DNA of 60,000 nt, taken from the NCBI GenBank assembly GCA_950295325.1, contig OX485809.1:28398001-28458000 (forward strand). Reading direction: 5' to 3'. Numbering within the stretch: the first letter of the stretch is position 1; each line of letters starts with the position of its first letter. Both the position numbers and the translations under genes were made by a program. Below are positions 10,360-22,340 of this stretch, piece after piece. The DNA is from Polytrichum commune (Eukaryota; Streptophyta; Polytrichopsida; Polytrichales; Polytrichaceae). The notes below the pieces were generated by a model. That model saw only the letters and a list, made by a program, of their open reading frames with translations. It was not told the origin of the DNA and made no database searches.

Positions 10360-10915
10360 CCCATACCCATGCCCATGCCCACCCATGCCCATGGGTTTTG
10401 GGGGGGCATAGGTGCGATATTATTGTTCATGGGTGGGCATGGCTGCAATATTATTGTTCATGGGTGGGCATGGGTTCGATATTATTGTTCATGGGTGAGC
10501 ATGGGCTAAAGCAAAGCGTATTGGAAGGGGTCATTGAATGAGCTCTCATTCAATGCTTTCGAGGGTAAGAGCACCGAATCACCTTCACCCAGTAAGGTGC
10601 ATCCATGCATCCAACTCCAAATCAGAGTCAAACTTCTTGGATGCAGGGAATACACTAACCAAAAAGCGCTCCGGGCTGAAGCCAACGATAGTGAACGACC
10701 TTTTATTTGTCCGATCCAACCAAGACTTGGTGTAGGCGGGTAATACACATTACACAATTTTTGAATACATGGGCGCAATTTGAATAGCATGGGTTGACAT
10801 GGGTGGGCATAGGTGGGGCATGGGTGGGCACATGTCATGCTATGTGTGGGCATGGGTGGGCATGGGTGCGCACATGTCATGCTATGGGTGGGCATAGGTC
10901 GCTGCTGATGGCCAT
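10360..10915. repeat. GGGTGGGCAT-type minisatellite in two blocks
   Basis: Variants of CATGGGTGGGCATGGG recur at 10,365-10,510 (with a unit of about 33 bp, 'ttattgttcatgggtgggca') and at 10,788-10,915. The first lines of the block read as the complementary CCCATGCCCA. The 156-codon minus-strand ORF through it (10,976-10,506) is a low-complexity His/Pro/Met translation, not a gene. About 270 bp of non-repetitive sequence separates the blocks. Confidence 0.6.
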
Positions 10916-11034
10916 GGTCAGGGTATGGGTGCAATTTAAAAGGAAAATGTTGGGCTCTGGTGTGAAGTGGCCCCAAGTTTCATAGCTTGTGACGTTTCCA
11001 TGCAAAAATAAAAAATGACCGACAACTCCGTGGC

Positions 11035-11064
11035 GGGCAGGGCAGGGCAGGGCCGGGCAGCAGC
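11035..11064. repeat. (GGGCA)n short tandem repeat
   Basis: Five to six imperfect GGGCA units in a locally GC-rich stretch. Confidence 0.6.
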
Positions 11065-13726
11065 GAAGAATGAGACGGCCACTTGTGTACAAGGAGGAGT
11101 ACTAAGTACTTACGTGCCTAAGTGAAGTTAAATGCAAGGAGGGAGGAGGGAGGCAAGGCAAGGCTGGCCGCGGTAGTAAAGACAATTACTTCCTCTAGTC
11201 TAATCCCTAATCTTCCAAGGGCCGAGAGCGGGCAGAGCCGAGGAGTTTTTAAGTACAAGTCTGACTTGCTGCTGTAATAACATGGACGAGGGAAATATAC
11301 TTTTTACTGCTGACAACAAAGCCTGGGGACGGGAGCACATACAGCACGGCCTGCAGGGAGGGACACTTACAACCTAATCATAAGTGCCCCCCCCCCCCCT
11401 CCATATACCAATAATGAGCCTCGCCATTTGTTCTTCACTCCTCCACCGTAGTATTACGACTACTATCATTGTTGTTGTTATAAGGATCTCGGTGCCAGGC
11501 CCCCGGGCTCATGCATGTCACTCCGCCCATTTCCCCACCTGTAACTTCCTGAATGAGTGCCTCCGGATTTGGAGACTTTTAGTCAGGATTATGTGAATGA
11601 TGGTGGTTATGGAACCCCTCAGTGCAGTCGAGTTATCCGGAAAGTCTCTCAAAAGGGGGTGAAAAAGTGGGGCGTTTCAGTAGAGTTATCGGTTGAGGGT
11701 TTCAGTAGGGTACCTGTCCGGTAAAGCAGATGAAACCTCAGGTTACAGGTAGAAAATACCACGACCCGCGAAAATAAGGTGGCTTGGAATTTTGTGCGCT
11801 ATTTTTTTTCAGACATGGAGAAGAAGAAATGATGAGGAACGCGGTTTGTTTCGTAATTTGGTTCTTTGTAGATAATTAGGTACATTTTTCAAAGAGGCAA
11901 GTGAGTCGAACTCCCTACTTGTACAATAGAGTCTATCTAATCTAAATATCAAAATATCCTACTCTGCATACAAAGACACGCAAAACGGTTAACTTGATGT
12001 CACCCAAAAGTGATCGCAAGTGGTGTGAAACAACACCTATCCAACCAATTGTTGCATCCCATCTAGCAGTGCGTCCTTTTCGGGCCACCACGTTTCCAAT
12101 TAGTCATTTTGGGTCCGCACAGGAACCACTCCGCCCCTAGTCTAGGCACCACTAGTGGTCATTAACTGCTTCAGGTATTTCTACCTTAGTTCCAAATGCC
12201 AAGTGCATGAGAATTAACTTAGAGGCACCCAAGTTTTCTTGACGTTTAAATATATCATACATAACACTATTTCGATGTTGTCAGCCGTTCCATTCTAATG
12301 ATATTCAATGACAATGCTCCACATGAATCTCACTCATTTTTCAAGCTAGATCTACTTATTGACAAGCCTCCGTAAGGTATAATGCTAACACCTTACATGA
12401 CATATTCCCAACCCCACCCAACATGGTCACTTAGTTGAATAGTGTTATGTACACAAAGCGTGGTGTTAGAAACCGACTTTCTAGCTTGTTCTGTTAGGAT
12501 GGGTGGGTCAAGATAGCCTTGCATTGGATGATCTAGGGTTTAGGGCAGTGGGTCCCATGTGCATACCCTACTTTAGGCCTTGAAATAAGTAGCAGTAAAA
12601 TGTGTTAAGGGACCACACCAAGCCTCACGCATGCTAGTTTATAGGATATACATGAAGCATCAATGAATGGGCATTAATAAAAACAAACCAACGATAAAAC
12701 ATGGAACCGTTATTGATATACCAATAATGAACATGACAAACGAGTGCATTTCATACAACATAACGTAAATCAATACTATCAAATAGAAGATCAATGGAAA
12801 TTTATCTCATACAAATCCTTGATTACACCCTTGTTATCATTGTTTACAGTATACTTAGTTGAAAACTTCTTACAATGCTATATTGTAATTCATATCGCAA
12901 TGTAATTCGCATTGGAAACTTCATGTGGTTTGTGGAATATATATAAATGAGGCATTGTTGGAATGTTTGAGACTTCTTAGTATATCCTATCCATGGAGTT
13001 TTAATAACATGATACAACATAATTAACCAGTATAAAATTATTTCGTGAGTTGACTGTGACACAAGTCACAAAATAGTGTATATAAAACATATGTTCCCCG
13101 TAATGTCACAGCTTGCACACGGTGGAGACTACACCAATTTGACTTAATATTGTGCGCTATCATTTGGAGTTACACGAGATTATAAAACGTTTCTTACAGT
13201 TACCGTTTCTTTTTATCAAGTAAGTAATTTTCTAGTCCCTGAGGTGTGACTTATTGCACTAAATGGTCTTGTTAGTACATACGTCATTTATTAACATTTG
13301 AAATAATTAACGTGGACCACTCTAATGGTCCAATCAAGATGAAAATAAGGAGAATTTAAAATTTTGGGTCTCCCCCTCCATTTACCTTGAGTAATCCATC
13401 CAACACCTTATGTAGAATATGATCGTTCAATTTGCATCAAAAGTAGTATAGGATCCAGTCATGATAAGGTGGACTAGTAAGGACTAAATAAGAAAGGAGT
13501 CCTTACATTCATAAGGACTCACATTTGAGGCAATATAAGCGATTTAAATTAACAATCATTAATCAAATATCATGACAATATTTATAGTTATGCTAAGTCT
13601 TAACTTTAGGCCTAAGTAAAGTTGACAACAAAAGCACGATAGTTATTCAAAGGAGCGTCAAGGATTGTGAGAAAAGTGTGACATCTTTACATAATTTTGG
13701 CACACCTTATTCGCCCTGGGCTAAAT
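11065..13726. other. intergenic, nothing recognised
   Basis: A locally GC-richer segment lies at about 11,030-11,700 with a C homopolymer at 11,387-11,399. The remainder is AT-rich. No ORF has domain content, splice structure or a homologous copy elsewhere in the window, except a family M-like end near 13,140-13,170. Confidence 0.4.
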
Positions 13727-13843
13727 CACATTTGTGTTCAAATGGGCCCCACCCCACACACACCTCCTTCATTGCCCGATGATACCCGTGAAGGAGGCAT
13801 GCGAGGGGTGGGGCCCAGCCAAACACATATGTGATTTAGCCCA
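13727..13843. mobile_element. 117 bp foldback element, family G
   Basis: The left end TGGGCTAAATCACATTTGTG and inverted right end TGGGCTAAATCACATATGTG extend through GGGCCCCACCCC on both arms. The roughly 40 bp arms enclose another short inverted pair (CCTCCTTC / GAAGGAGG). Nearly the whole element can pair with itself. Confidence 0.65.
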
Positions 13844-14220
13844 TGGCACCTTATTTTACATGGACTCCATAAATAAAATATCCACCCACATCATAATCTA
13901 CTTATTAATGTAACTCACACTAATTTAGAACTAAAGATTTGATGTGAGTTAAAAATTAATATGGGCTCTAAAAATTTATTGTGGCCTACAATTCTAAGAC
14001 TATTTAGTGTAGCTAATTATGTCATCTTAGACAATAGCTCATGTTCATATAGCAACATGTAGCTTAAAATGGAATTTACACTACTAAAACAAATCAGTGA
14101 TGCCATACCAAGTGATTGGGTTGTTTTGAGTGAGATCACTTATGGTAACTTTAAGAGACTAGGCTAAATTTGTACTTGAGGTGGGTTGCTTTAAAAAGCA
14201 TGGAGAGAAGGGAACTACCG

Positions 14221-14424
14221 TATACGAGCATACCTCTCATTCATCCAATGTAAAATCCTTAGTATAGTATGCAACCCCGTGGTCACTTTTTTCAGTTCAT
14301 TTGACACCGGAATTAGCTTTAAAGAATGTGAGTTAGTTTAGTTGGCATCATTGAGATGGATTGGCAACAAACTTACAGGAGGTCAAGTTTTTAAGTTGGA
14401 TGGATGAGAGGTACGCTCGTATAC
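14221..14424. mobile_element. inverted-repeat element, family H, copy 1
   Basis: The termini TATACGAGCATACCTCTCAT and their inverse (...ATGAGAGGTACGCTCGTATA) form 28 bp imperfect inverted repeats around about 150 bp of spacer. The interior shares 'agttcatttgacacc', 'ggcaacaaacttacaggagg' and 'gtcaagttttt' with the copy at 36,661-36,868. Confidence 0.65.
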
Positions 14425-15469
14425 AAGAATCCCCTCTCTCCTGGGAGCACATAATAACTCTTATTCCATAGCTTTGTTTGTTGTTTGGAAAGGAAGTGGA
14501 AACTTGGAAGACTTGAAAGATGTGGAACTCAAGTGTTGGATTTTGCATTGTTTTATTTTATTACGTGAACATGATTGTATTTTGTTTTTAACCCCTAGAT
14601 GACAAAGCAAAATCCTCCCAAAATCACCTACAACAGTTAAATTCAATTCAACGGCTTATTAAAGAGAATTGGTACCCTTGAAATAATAGATATGACTATA
14701 TAGGTGACATCTTTTACAAGTTAGTATTGCTCAAAAAAAATGTTTAGGCATCCAAACATTCAAATTAAAAAAAAAATCACAACATAAAGGTGTATGCTAG
14801 TATGGGTGGTAGAGGTGATTGCCAAAAGAAAAGAAAAGACAAGGATTATTGCCTTGAGAGATTGATGAATGACTTTGTTGATGATAGCATGCATTCTTGG
14901 AATGTCAAACTCCATAATAAAACTCTATTACAAATATATAAGATACAACTCAATGCAAAGAATAAAAGAAGGAACGAATGAACAAAAATTTTGTGCGACG
15001 TGATAGACAACATGTTCAGTCCAAGATGACCCTAAACTACCGGATGATAATGGAGAGGTACCCAAAACCGAATGGAGTGGTTGGCAATTCGATTCCCATT
15101 TGTGAAAACTTCTCTGTACTTGACGGAGAAAAATAACTAGATGACTATGCGCCCCCTATGTTCCAAAAGAAAGAAAGATAGAGGACATATTCACCTTAAC
15201 ATGGCCCCATGGTTAGTTGGAAGGCCCATATAGCTTTAATGCCTATGTTTGTAAGAGGCAATTGCTACATGCCCAACTCTCTCACTTATGCTCATTAGTG
15301 TCTCGAGCATTTGGCTATGTAGTTCTTTTTTAAGATTTGTGAAATAATCCAGAATTTTGAATTGAAAATTTGATAATTGGGATTAGGAGTTACAACTCAT
15401 AACCTAGCCAATTACTTCAAAAAATGGACTTAGAAGAGTCCTTTGACTTGCAACCCATGGAGGGCGGAT
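14425..15469. other. intergenic, nothing recognised
   Basis: AT-rich. A 63-codon ORF at 14,790-14,981 is lysine-rich with no recognisable domain, and I do not call it. Confidence 0.35.
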
Positions 15470-15555
15470 TTGGGTGAACCAACCCATACACTCGTTCCTT
15501 GTTGGATGCCTAAACCCTTGTCTCCAAGGAACCAGTGTACGGGTTGGTTTGCCCC
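15470..15555. mobile_element. short foldback element, family A, copy 2
   Basis: Inverse-orientation copy of 266-355, sharing 'gaaccaacccatacactc', 'ttgttggatgcctaaac' and the GGGTTGGTTTGCCCCA end. The terminal inverted repeats are imperfect. Confidence 0.6.
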
Positions 15556-16170
15556 AGTCATGGAGGACGGCTATGATAGAGCTTTGTGTTGTCTAGATAA
15601 AACTTGCCCATAGGGTACGTGAAAACACAATGAAGTATTCTTAAGTTTATATAGAAAATTTTAAATTTTAAAAGTAATATATTAACCCTAAATATGACAT
15701 GGAAATTTCTCACATTGCTTTGCGAATGGCCCAATAATTATGCCTTCACGTGGTGTGCTAGGGAGTCCATTAGCCATAGGTGTGAGCTTACAATGTTGTG
15801 AGTTTGTAGTGGTTAGATTTTGGGCTTGGTGTCTTAATCTCTCGAGGGGGACCCTAGGCTTGGGTTTTGCCATCTTGGTGGTTATATTTACTCACACAAT
15901 CGCATGCCATTTTCAGTTTGTTGTATCCATGCATATAACACATCACTTAAGCATGTTCCCCTTCCCTTTCTGGAATGGTGGGGAATGGTCACTATCACCA
16001 TCATGTTGTTCATTGTATATAAATTCCAAGCATGCAATCAATGCCCTTCAACCTACAAGGCTTTTTTTTCTTCTTTTTTTCTTTAATTTTAATTTTTTTA
16101 CTAAGCCCTTCATCCATGATAGATGAGATTTCAAGATACCCCAAAGTTTGAGAGGACATGTACATTATCA
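15556..16170. other. intergenic, nothing recognised
   Basis: The 128-codon ORF at 15,740-16,126 is hydrophobic and ends in a T-rich tract (Phe/Leu run). It has no start context, splice sites or recognisable domain, and I treat it as spurious. Confidence 0.4.
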
Positions 16171-16370
16171 CATACAAATGCACCTCTCATTCATCCAATC
16201 AAATAATATGACTTCTATATGTTTATGATTGATTCATCTAAGATGAATTCAAAAAGGCTTATTAAGCATTTTTGAAGTTGATATTGGTACCAAGTTAACT
16301 AAAAATAATAACCTCTTGATTGTATATTATTTCAAGGATTGTTTTTGTTGGATGAATGAGAGGTATCATT
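16171..16370. mobile_element. inverted-repeat element, family H, copy 2
   Basis: The left end contains CACCTCTCATTCATCCAA and the right end TTGGATGAATGAGAGGTA. The interior is diverged from copies 1 and 3. The size (200 bp) matches them. Confidence 0.55.
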
Positions 16371-16439
16371 CAATGTCGGTCTAGAATCATTTTCTTGAAA
16401 ATTTCAAGTGTGGCAAATGGTTGGGTGTGGATTTAAACA

Positions 16440-16800
16440 TGAGCAGGTAACCATAATGTTTGTGGGGACCTACCTGCGGCAAAAAATATATATATATATT
16501 TTTTGCCATAAGTTTACAAGCAAGAAAGGCTCCTTGCCTTAGGCATGTGTTGAAAAGAGGTTGGACTATGTGTTCAAAATTTAGTAACCATTTTAGACAT
16601 GATAGTCAACATGATTTGGGGCACCTATATGATCAATCAATAACTCATAGAATGTTTGCTTTGATAATGAATGGGATATTGATATGTGCACCAAAATTTA
16701 TGAGGACAATGGCTATGGGCTCATCTAGATTTGCTAATCATCTCGCACAAACTGCATGTTTCATATCCTACAAGAAGTGAGTGCAAAGAGAAAAATACCA
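16440..16800 (+). repeat. dispersed family C, copy 4
   Basis: Carries the family C landmarks 'aggttggactatgtgttcaa', 'taaccattttag', 'ttgataatgaatgg', 'caaaatttatgagga', 'atttgctaatcatctcgca' and 'catatcctacaagaag'. The 106-codon ORF here translates this non-coding repeat and is not conserved in the other copies. Confidence 0.5.
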
Positions 16801-16849
16801 ATTTAAGGCCACTTATCTCATATACGAGATCAATATCCGTGTGCTTATG

Positions 16850-17102
16850 TGTCATAACTCCCTCTCGCTCCTTCGTCACCCTTTGGACGATTTGGATCAA
16901 GAGGAATGACCTCGCTTTACGCAATAGGTTGGATATAAGAAAGTCATGCAAATATTTGATTATGCTAGAATTGCATGGGATAATACCCTATGGAGAGAGA
17001 GAGATCTTGCCAAATCTGATTACATGTGGGGTGACAATCTCCTTAACCACGGGTTGCATACAAAGATTACGTGCAACATTCATGCTCCCAATGTTGGCCT
17101 AG
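16850..17102 (+). pseudogene. decayed C-terminal fragment of a LINE-type protein
   Basis: One frame reads VTLWTIWIKRNDLALRNRL followed by a Leu/Ile-rich helix. The WxIWxxRND pattern is common in the region after the zinc-finger of plant non-LTR reverse transcriptases (family knowledge), and a similar ERNDLICNKLQWP stretch is at 56.7 kb. The fragment is about 80 codons with no reverse transcriptase attached. The assignment rests on one short motif. Confidence 0.3.
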
Positions 17103-18985
17103 TGAATCATGCTTAGAAGTAATAAAAGAAGCCCTACACCAAACCCATAACATATTCCCTCCACAAGAAGCACTACCCATACCCGAATTACCCCATCCAA
17201 CAAGCACCATCCACCAAAATACCAACACAGACAGTCCCATGCACAACTAACGGAGCCCCCATCCACGAAATCATGAACAAAAGGATAAGGAAAAGAAAGG
17301 ACAAATGGGGAGCCCAAGCCACATATCAACAATAACTATGCAATTGGCATGCTCCCAACAACACCACATGAAAATGGGCCGATGAACAACACATCCTAAA
17401 TTAGACAACCTAACCTACGAAGACAACCTCGCACTAGGCCACAAATTTCTCATAAATAAACACAACGCCAACTTGCTAAATAAGTACCCGAAAAACTTCT
17501 CACACCCCCTCCCCCAATGAAAGATACTAGATTTGTTAGACCCCCATTCATGGCCCCCACCTCACCCCCATCACCCAATAATGTAACATGGACAAAGAAA
17601 CACAAACCTAACATCCAACATCCAACAATTTAGATTTAATTTGAACACGCCCTAATATTCAACCACAATGTCTCATACATAACCACACTAAGAATAGAAT
17701 GAGTCCAATGGCTCAAGGATCGATATAACGAATATCACAATAGCCCACAACAAGCAACACTTCCTGCCCCACCACAACACTTTGCCACATAAAAAGTAGG
17801 GCTCCCACATAGATATGTTACAATCCTACCTAAATGAATACCCCCCCCCCCAAATCAACCAACATCACTCCCTAAACAAATCAACCTTAAAACTACTTAT
17901 AAACACTTTTCGACTCATTCACTCATACTTCTCATCACCATTCACATGCCCCACATCCCTTTAAAACTGCAACTCACCACACCAAAGAAACATCATTTTT
18001 GGCTCATGGGGCCCAACCATGACAACACAATGGCAAGGTGTTGGCATGGCTCACCCCACCGAGTACCACACCGCAAATGAAGCAATCTATTGTGTCAAAA
18101 TGACAACACAAGAAAGCCCCAACAACATTACCATCGTCATCCTCAACCACAAAGATTGGTCTCTCTCATAACCCACACTAACACATGAAGACATACACAT
18201 CATAGCCAACAACCCACTAAATGCCATCCAATACACTCTAAAGCCACAGCGGCCACCTCACTACAACCAACTAAAAGGGTCATTTACAACAATCATGTGC
18301 ATACACAACTTAGACTCCCCAACAATAGCACACACATTTGCACTCCTATTGCAACAAACCTTCCATAACAAGCTCAATCTTAACATTCCTAGATCAATTA
18401 GAATTGCAAGACATAACAAGGCCGTACATCTTATCACTCATACACTACAAGCCAGTAAAAACACCAGGTTCCTCACTCTCACTAATGCATGCCAACTTAA
18501 CAACCAACCACAAGAACAAACAGTACCGGAATGGCTACTCCAATGCACATGTCACCAAAAACAATGCCAATGCCAAGCCAAACTTAGACCAGACATCTTA
18601 TGCGTGATTGGGGCCCCAAATCAAACACGACTACCCATAGCACCATCACCTAATCACACAATACAATTCATTAAATTCACATACTGCCATGATAGATTTC
18701 TGAACAAGCCATCACACAAAAACACACCAAACATGACCCATTAAATAACACTATACAAAACAATGGATGGAGCACCAACCCCCTCATTACCACCATGGCA
18801 GGAGTAAGAGGAGCCATACATGAACATTCCATTGACAAACTCACAAAACTAAAAATCTCAAAATCCAACATAAAAATCTTATGACAGACATACACCAAAA
18901 CGCCATCAAATATCTCACATACCTAGTACTAAACAAAAGAAAACTAGACAATAAGCAAAAACTTGTACCCCCTCCTTAACTAATT
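17103..18985 (+). pseudogene. decayed LINE-like retroelement, copy 1 (nuclease tail)
   Basis: The best part is the open frame at 18,295-18,744. It contains RIARHNKAVHLI, then a cysteine cluster QCTCHQKQCQCQ, then KLRPDILCVIG, then FIKFTYCHDRF. After a frame change it continues with TMAGVRGAIHEHSIDKL and ends near KYLTYLVLNKRKLDNKQ. The RHN, CxC...CxC and PD motifs in this order resemble the C-terminal restriction-like endonuclease of R2/NeSL/CRE-type LINEs, by family knowledge and without an alignment. Copy 2 repeats most of it about 1.7-2.1 kb downstream. Upstream 17,340-18,290 is open only in pieces. There is no reverse transcriptase core in view. The + strand is strikingly C-rich and G-poor. 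Confidence 0.45.
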
Positions 18986-19014
18986 TGGATTACTGGTGCC
19001 CCCCCCCCCCCCGA

Positions 19015-21060
19015 GCCCACCTTCTCAAAGGAGGCATAAAAGCACACATTGCATCACGGAACACCGTGATCAGTGTAAGGCCAACGGGCTCGCATTCATG
19101 CCAGTATACTCATACGGGCGTTATCTTTTCTTTTCTTTTCTTTTCTTTTCCCATATCCAACCCAACAAAATAAACACAACATACAAATGGACAAACATTC
19201 AAAACACCATGCCATCTCCATACCCCCCCCCCCAATTAACATGGACAACTTCTCATCGCACTAGACGGTAAAGGCCACGAAAACTTAGTAGGCTCATGAG
19301 TCCACAACCTCATCAACAATAGACAAATAGCGGAAAGACTACTGGGTTTCCAATACATTCTACGAGCAAAACTTTATACTATATGGCTAGCACTAGCCAA
19401 CACACAAATTCTCTCCATGATATCTATATATTTACTAAAAACATGAACATCATATACCTATCGAACAACCACATAGACGACCATTCTCCCATCATAATCA
19501 ACCATACAAACTCCTTATGGCCTCCATAGTGCGCCTCATCACATGATTCCCACACAAGATCACCATCCAAAAATTTAAAGCCGATACATGCATCCACGGA
19601 AACGACCAAGCCAACACACTAGCCAACAATGGCACATCCAAACCCACTAAGTTATAACCCCAACACCACACATGCACATAGCCCACATCATACCATATAG
19701 ACTTGATTGACCACCATCATCAACTACCTTCACAAGAATAATAATAAACCTAAAAGAGTTTATAATATAAGAACACAATAGGCTAACCATTACCAAAGCC
19801 AAACATTTCCACAACAAAGAAATGGCTCTTCAATGACCACATCCATCATAAACTATCAAATTTGTTTTGGAAGGCATGCCAAACTGTTGATGCCCAAATC
19901 ACATAAAGCCTAAAATTAGGCCCTCCCAATATATGAAAATTTATATAACATACCTATTTTGGTCCCAAAAGTTCCCCAACCCCAATTGCACACTATGTCA
20001 TAATAATAACAAAGACACGTGGCCACATCTCCTATCACTATGTAACAATAAATTCCTTAAGGGCCTAAGAGTTGCAAGACATAACGAAGCCACCCAACAA
20101 ATGGTCAACTTACTAATCATGCATACACACAAGACATTACACCCTCATAAATGCAAGCAATGAAGGCAACCTCCCATGAGTAAGCACCATCTTGCAGGGG
20201 GAGGTCACTCCATTGTCAAGTTGAACACGTGCGAACAAAGTTTGCTACCCTTATATTACGTGCCATAGATAATTTTAAAATTTATGATATTTTTTCTACA
20301 GGTACATAACCATTGCTAGTATCTTTTGTATATATTTTTTGAAATTTTGAGTCATCTTCAATTTGGTAGTAATTATTTTAGTTTTAGTTCAATTCTGCGT
20401 CATTCTAGTTAGAAACGGTATGTTTTATAATAAAAACAAATTATCAAATTACATTACCATTTTTTACTATGTAATAGGCACCGTGCATATCTACACAAGA
20501 AAAAAGAATGTTAAAAGTTTGACCCATTTTGGTGATGCTTTATGTAAAAAGTAGGATTTTGTACTTGTAAAGTGTTCGCACGTGGTTGTTCAACTTTACA
20601 ATGGAGTGACCTCCCTGTACCATCTTGCCATACATCCTCACAATGCACATGCCAATTCACAAAATGCATATGTAGAAATCCATGGAGTTGCACAAGAACA
20701 AACCAACCTGCTCACACCAACCCCTAACCTAATCATCAACATAACAATATTCACATTTACACACAATAGGTACACGGAAGGAGCTATAAAACCAAGTAAT
20801 ACAATACAAATACGACCAACTAATAACAACAATCAAAACACAAGGTTGAAAGTCAATCCACGCATAACTATTACAGCCGGAGTCCGTGGCTCAATATGCA
20901 AAGCACATAAGTACTAGGAAAATTACACATACCCCCCAAATTTGTCAATAAAACAATGAAAAGTATTCACCACATAGCCATGAAAATACATGACCTATGT
21001 GGTCCTCAACAAATGAAAACTAGACAACAAATAAGAACCCATACTACCACCAATTCCAGT
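19015..21060 (+). pseudogene. decayed LINE-like retroelement, copy 2 (RNase H, knuckle, nuclease tail), split by a small transposon
   Basis: Recognisable parts in order: KADTCIHGNDQANTLANNG at about 19,580-19,640, resembling the end of an RNase H domain (HxGNxxAD); CTLCHNNNKDTWPHLLSLC at about 19,990-20,050, a C-x2-C...H...C knuckle; RVARHNEA at about 20,070; a cysteine cluster and FTFTHNRY after 20,640; TAGVRGSI at about 20,870; and KYMTYVVLNK near 20,990. A 424 bp element (20,195-20,618) is inserted between RHN and the cysteine cluster. Without it, the RHN to TAGVRG distance is about 380 bp, matching 388 bp in copy 1. Frames are broken many times. It is dead. Confidence 0.5.
20195..20618. 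mobile_element. inverted-repeat element, family I, copy 1, inserted in LINE copy 2
   Basis: The left end CAGGGGGAGGTCACTCCATT and inverted right end ACAGGGAGGTCACTCCATTG continue into 'gtcaagttgaac' on both arms. A 9 bp direct repeat ACCATCTTG flanks it (20,186-20,194 and 20,619-20,627). Length is 424 bp. It carries no transposase. The CAGGG terminus suggests hAT and the 9 bp duplication would also fit a Mutator-type element. Another full copy is at 29,510-30,316 and a right-end fragment at 27,853-27,953. Confidence 0.75.
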
Positions 21061-22340
21061 TTAAGATATTGTGAAGAACTCAAAACACGATAGGACTTGA
21101 AGTTCAAGCAAATGCAAACACGCTGACTAAAGATTGGGAGCACCCACATACATGCACTAGGAACTCTCCAAAGATTGAGAACCCACAATCACAATTGTAC
21201 TCACAAAGTTGATGCAAGTAGGCTCGCAAGTCTAAAGTTGGTGCGGAGGAAGAACCCTAAAACTTAATTGTTGCTTCATTCATTGCTTGTAGATTATCTA
21301 ATATGGGCTTTAAGTGCCAACTCGTGTAGGTCCTTTATTTCCCAAGCCATAAAGATAGGCTTTTTTTTTTTGGGGGGGGGGGGGTTCCCATAAAGTAGGA
21401 TGGAAGTTCAAGAGTCATCCGTGAGGCCTTCATCAACCGGGGGTACGAGTGTAGTAGTTGATTCACCCTAGCCAGAGTTTATTAGCTTGTCATGTTTTGA
21501 AGTCTATATTGAAATCCGGGTGAAAATTTTTGGGACCTCTTATTTCCACCTTCCAAACTTTGAGAGAATTTTAGGGTTTGAAATAATACATGCGCATGTC
21601 CTAGACCCATTGTCCTAGACCTCGGATCAGCCTATGCAAGACTAGTTTGACCCACCTGTCCCACATGACAAGCTAGAAAAGTTGATCTTTAACGATCCGA
21701 CGTAACTCTCTGTGTATGATACTCTAAACATTACGAAAACCTGGATCAAACAAACCATTCCATTTGGTTTTGGTTACCCTCTCCACCATCATCCGATAGT
21801 TTACATCGTCTCTGACTGACTTTGGAAATATACTCTGTTGTGAGAGAAAACAAATTGGTATATATGCACATACAATAGTAGTGGGTAAGCTTACTACTAA
21901 AGATTTCGGTTGGGCATGCAAAAACATGAGCTCTTTTGTCCCAAATTCCCTGAATGCCACCCACCACCCAACCGATCAATCAATCAACCAACCAACCAAC
22001 CAACCATATTAAGCATGCCCTTATAACATGTTAGAAAAGGTAGGCTAGGTAGTACGGGCCCCATGGAAAAGGAGCTCCTCCTCAATCTTGGAAAGTAGCC
22101 TTTTTCCTATGCATGAGGGAGCCTTTTTCCTCGCTCAGTGAGCAGCCTGCGATAAAAAAGCCACTTATTTATATAGTGCAGCTTCTATTCTAAGTTCCAT
22201 GACATGAGTAGCCTGCTGTAACAAATAGGTTGCTATGTATAATTAATCTATGTCCATATATACATATACATACATACATACATACATATATCTCGTAGAC
22301 TAGTATATATGCAAGGCTCGGATGCACAGTCACTGTGGCA
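21061..22340. other. intergenic with microsatellites
   Basis: Holds (CAAC)n-type repeats at about 21,974-22,004 and (CATA)n at about 22,254-22,292. ORFs of 60-78 codons have no features. No gene is recognised. Confidence 0.4.
21361..21384. repeat. poly-T followed by poly-G
   Basis: About 11 T directly followed by about 13 G. Several other C or G homopolymers of 9-13 nt occur (3,822, 11,387, 17,841, 19,000, 19,224). Confidence 0.7.

Noticed and set aside
10506-10976. 156-codon minus-strand ORF, the longest outside the two genes apart from 40.0-40.4 kb and the WNK exons
   Set aside because: It translates the GGGTGGGCAT minisatellite (His/Pro/Met/Thr repeats) and has no domain or splice context.
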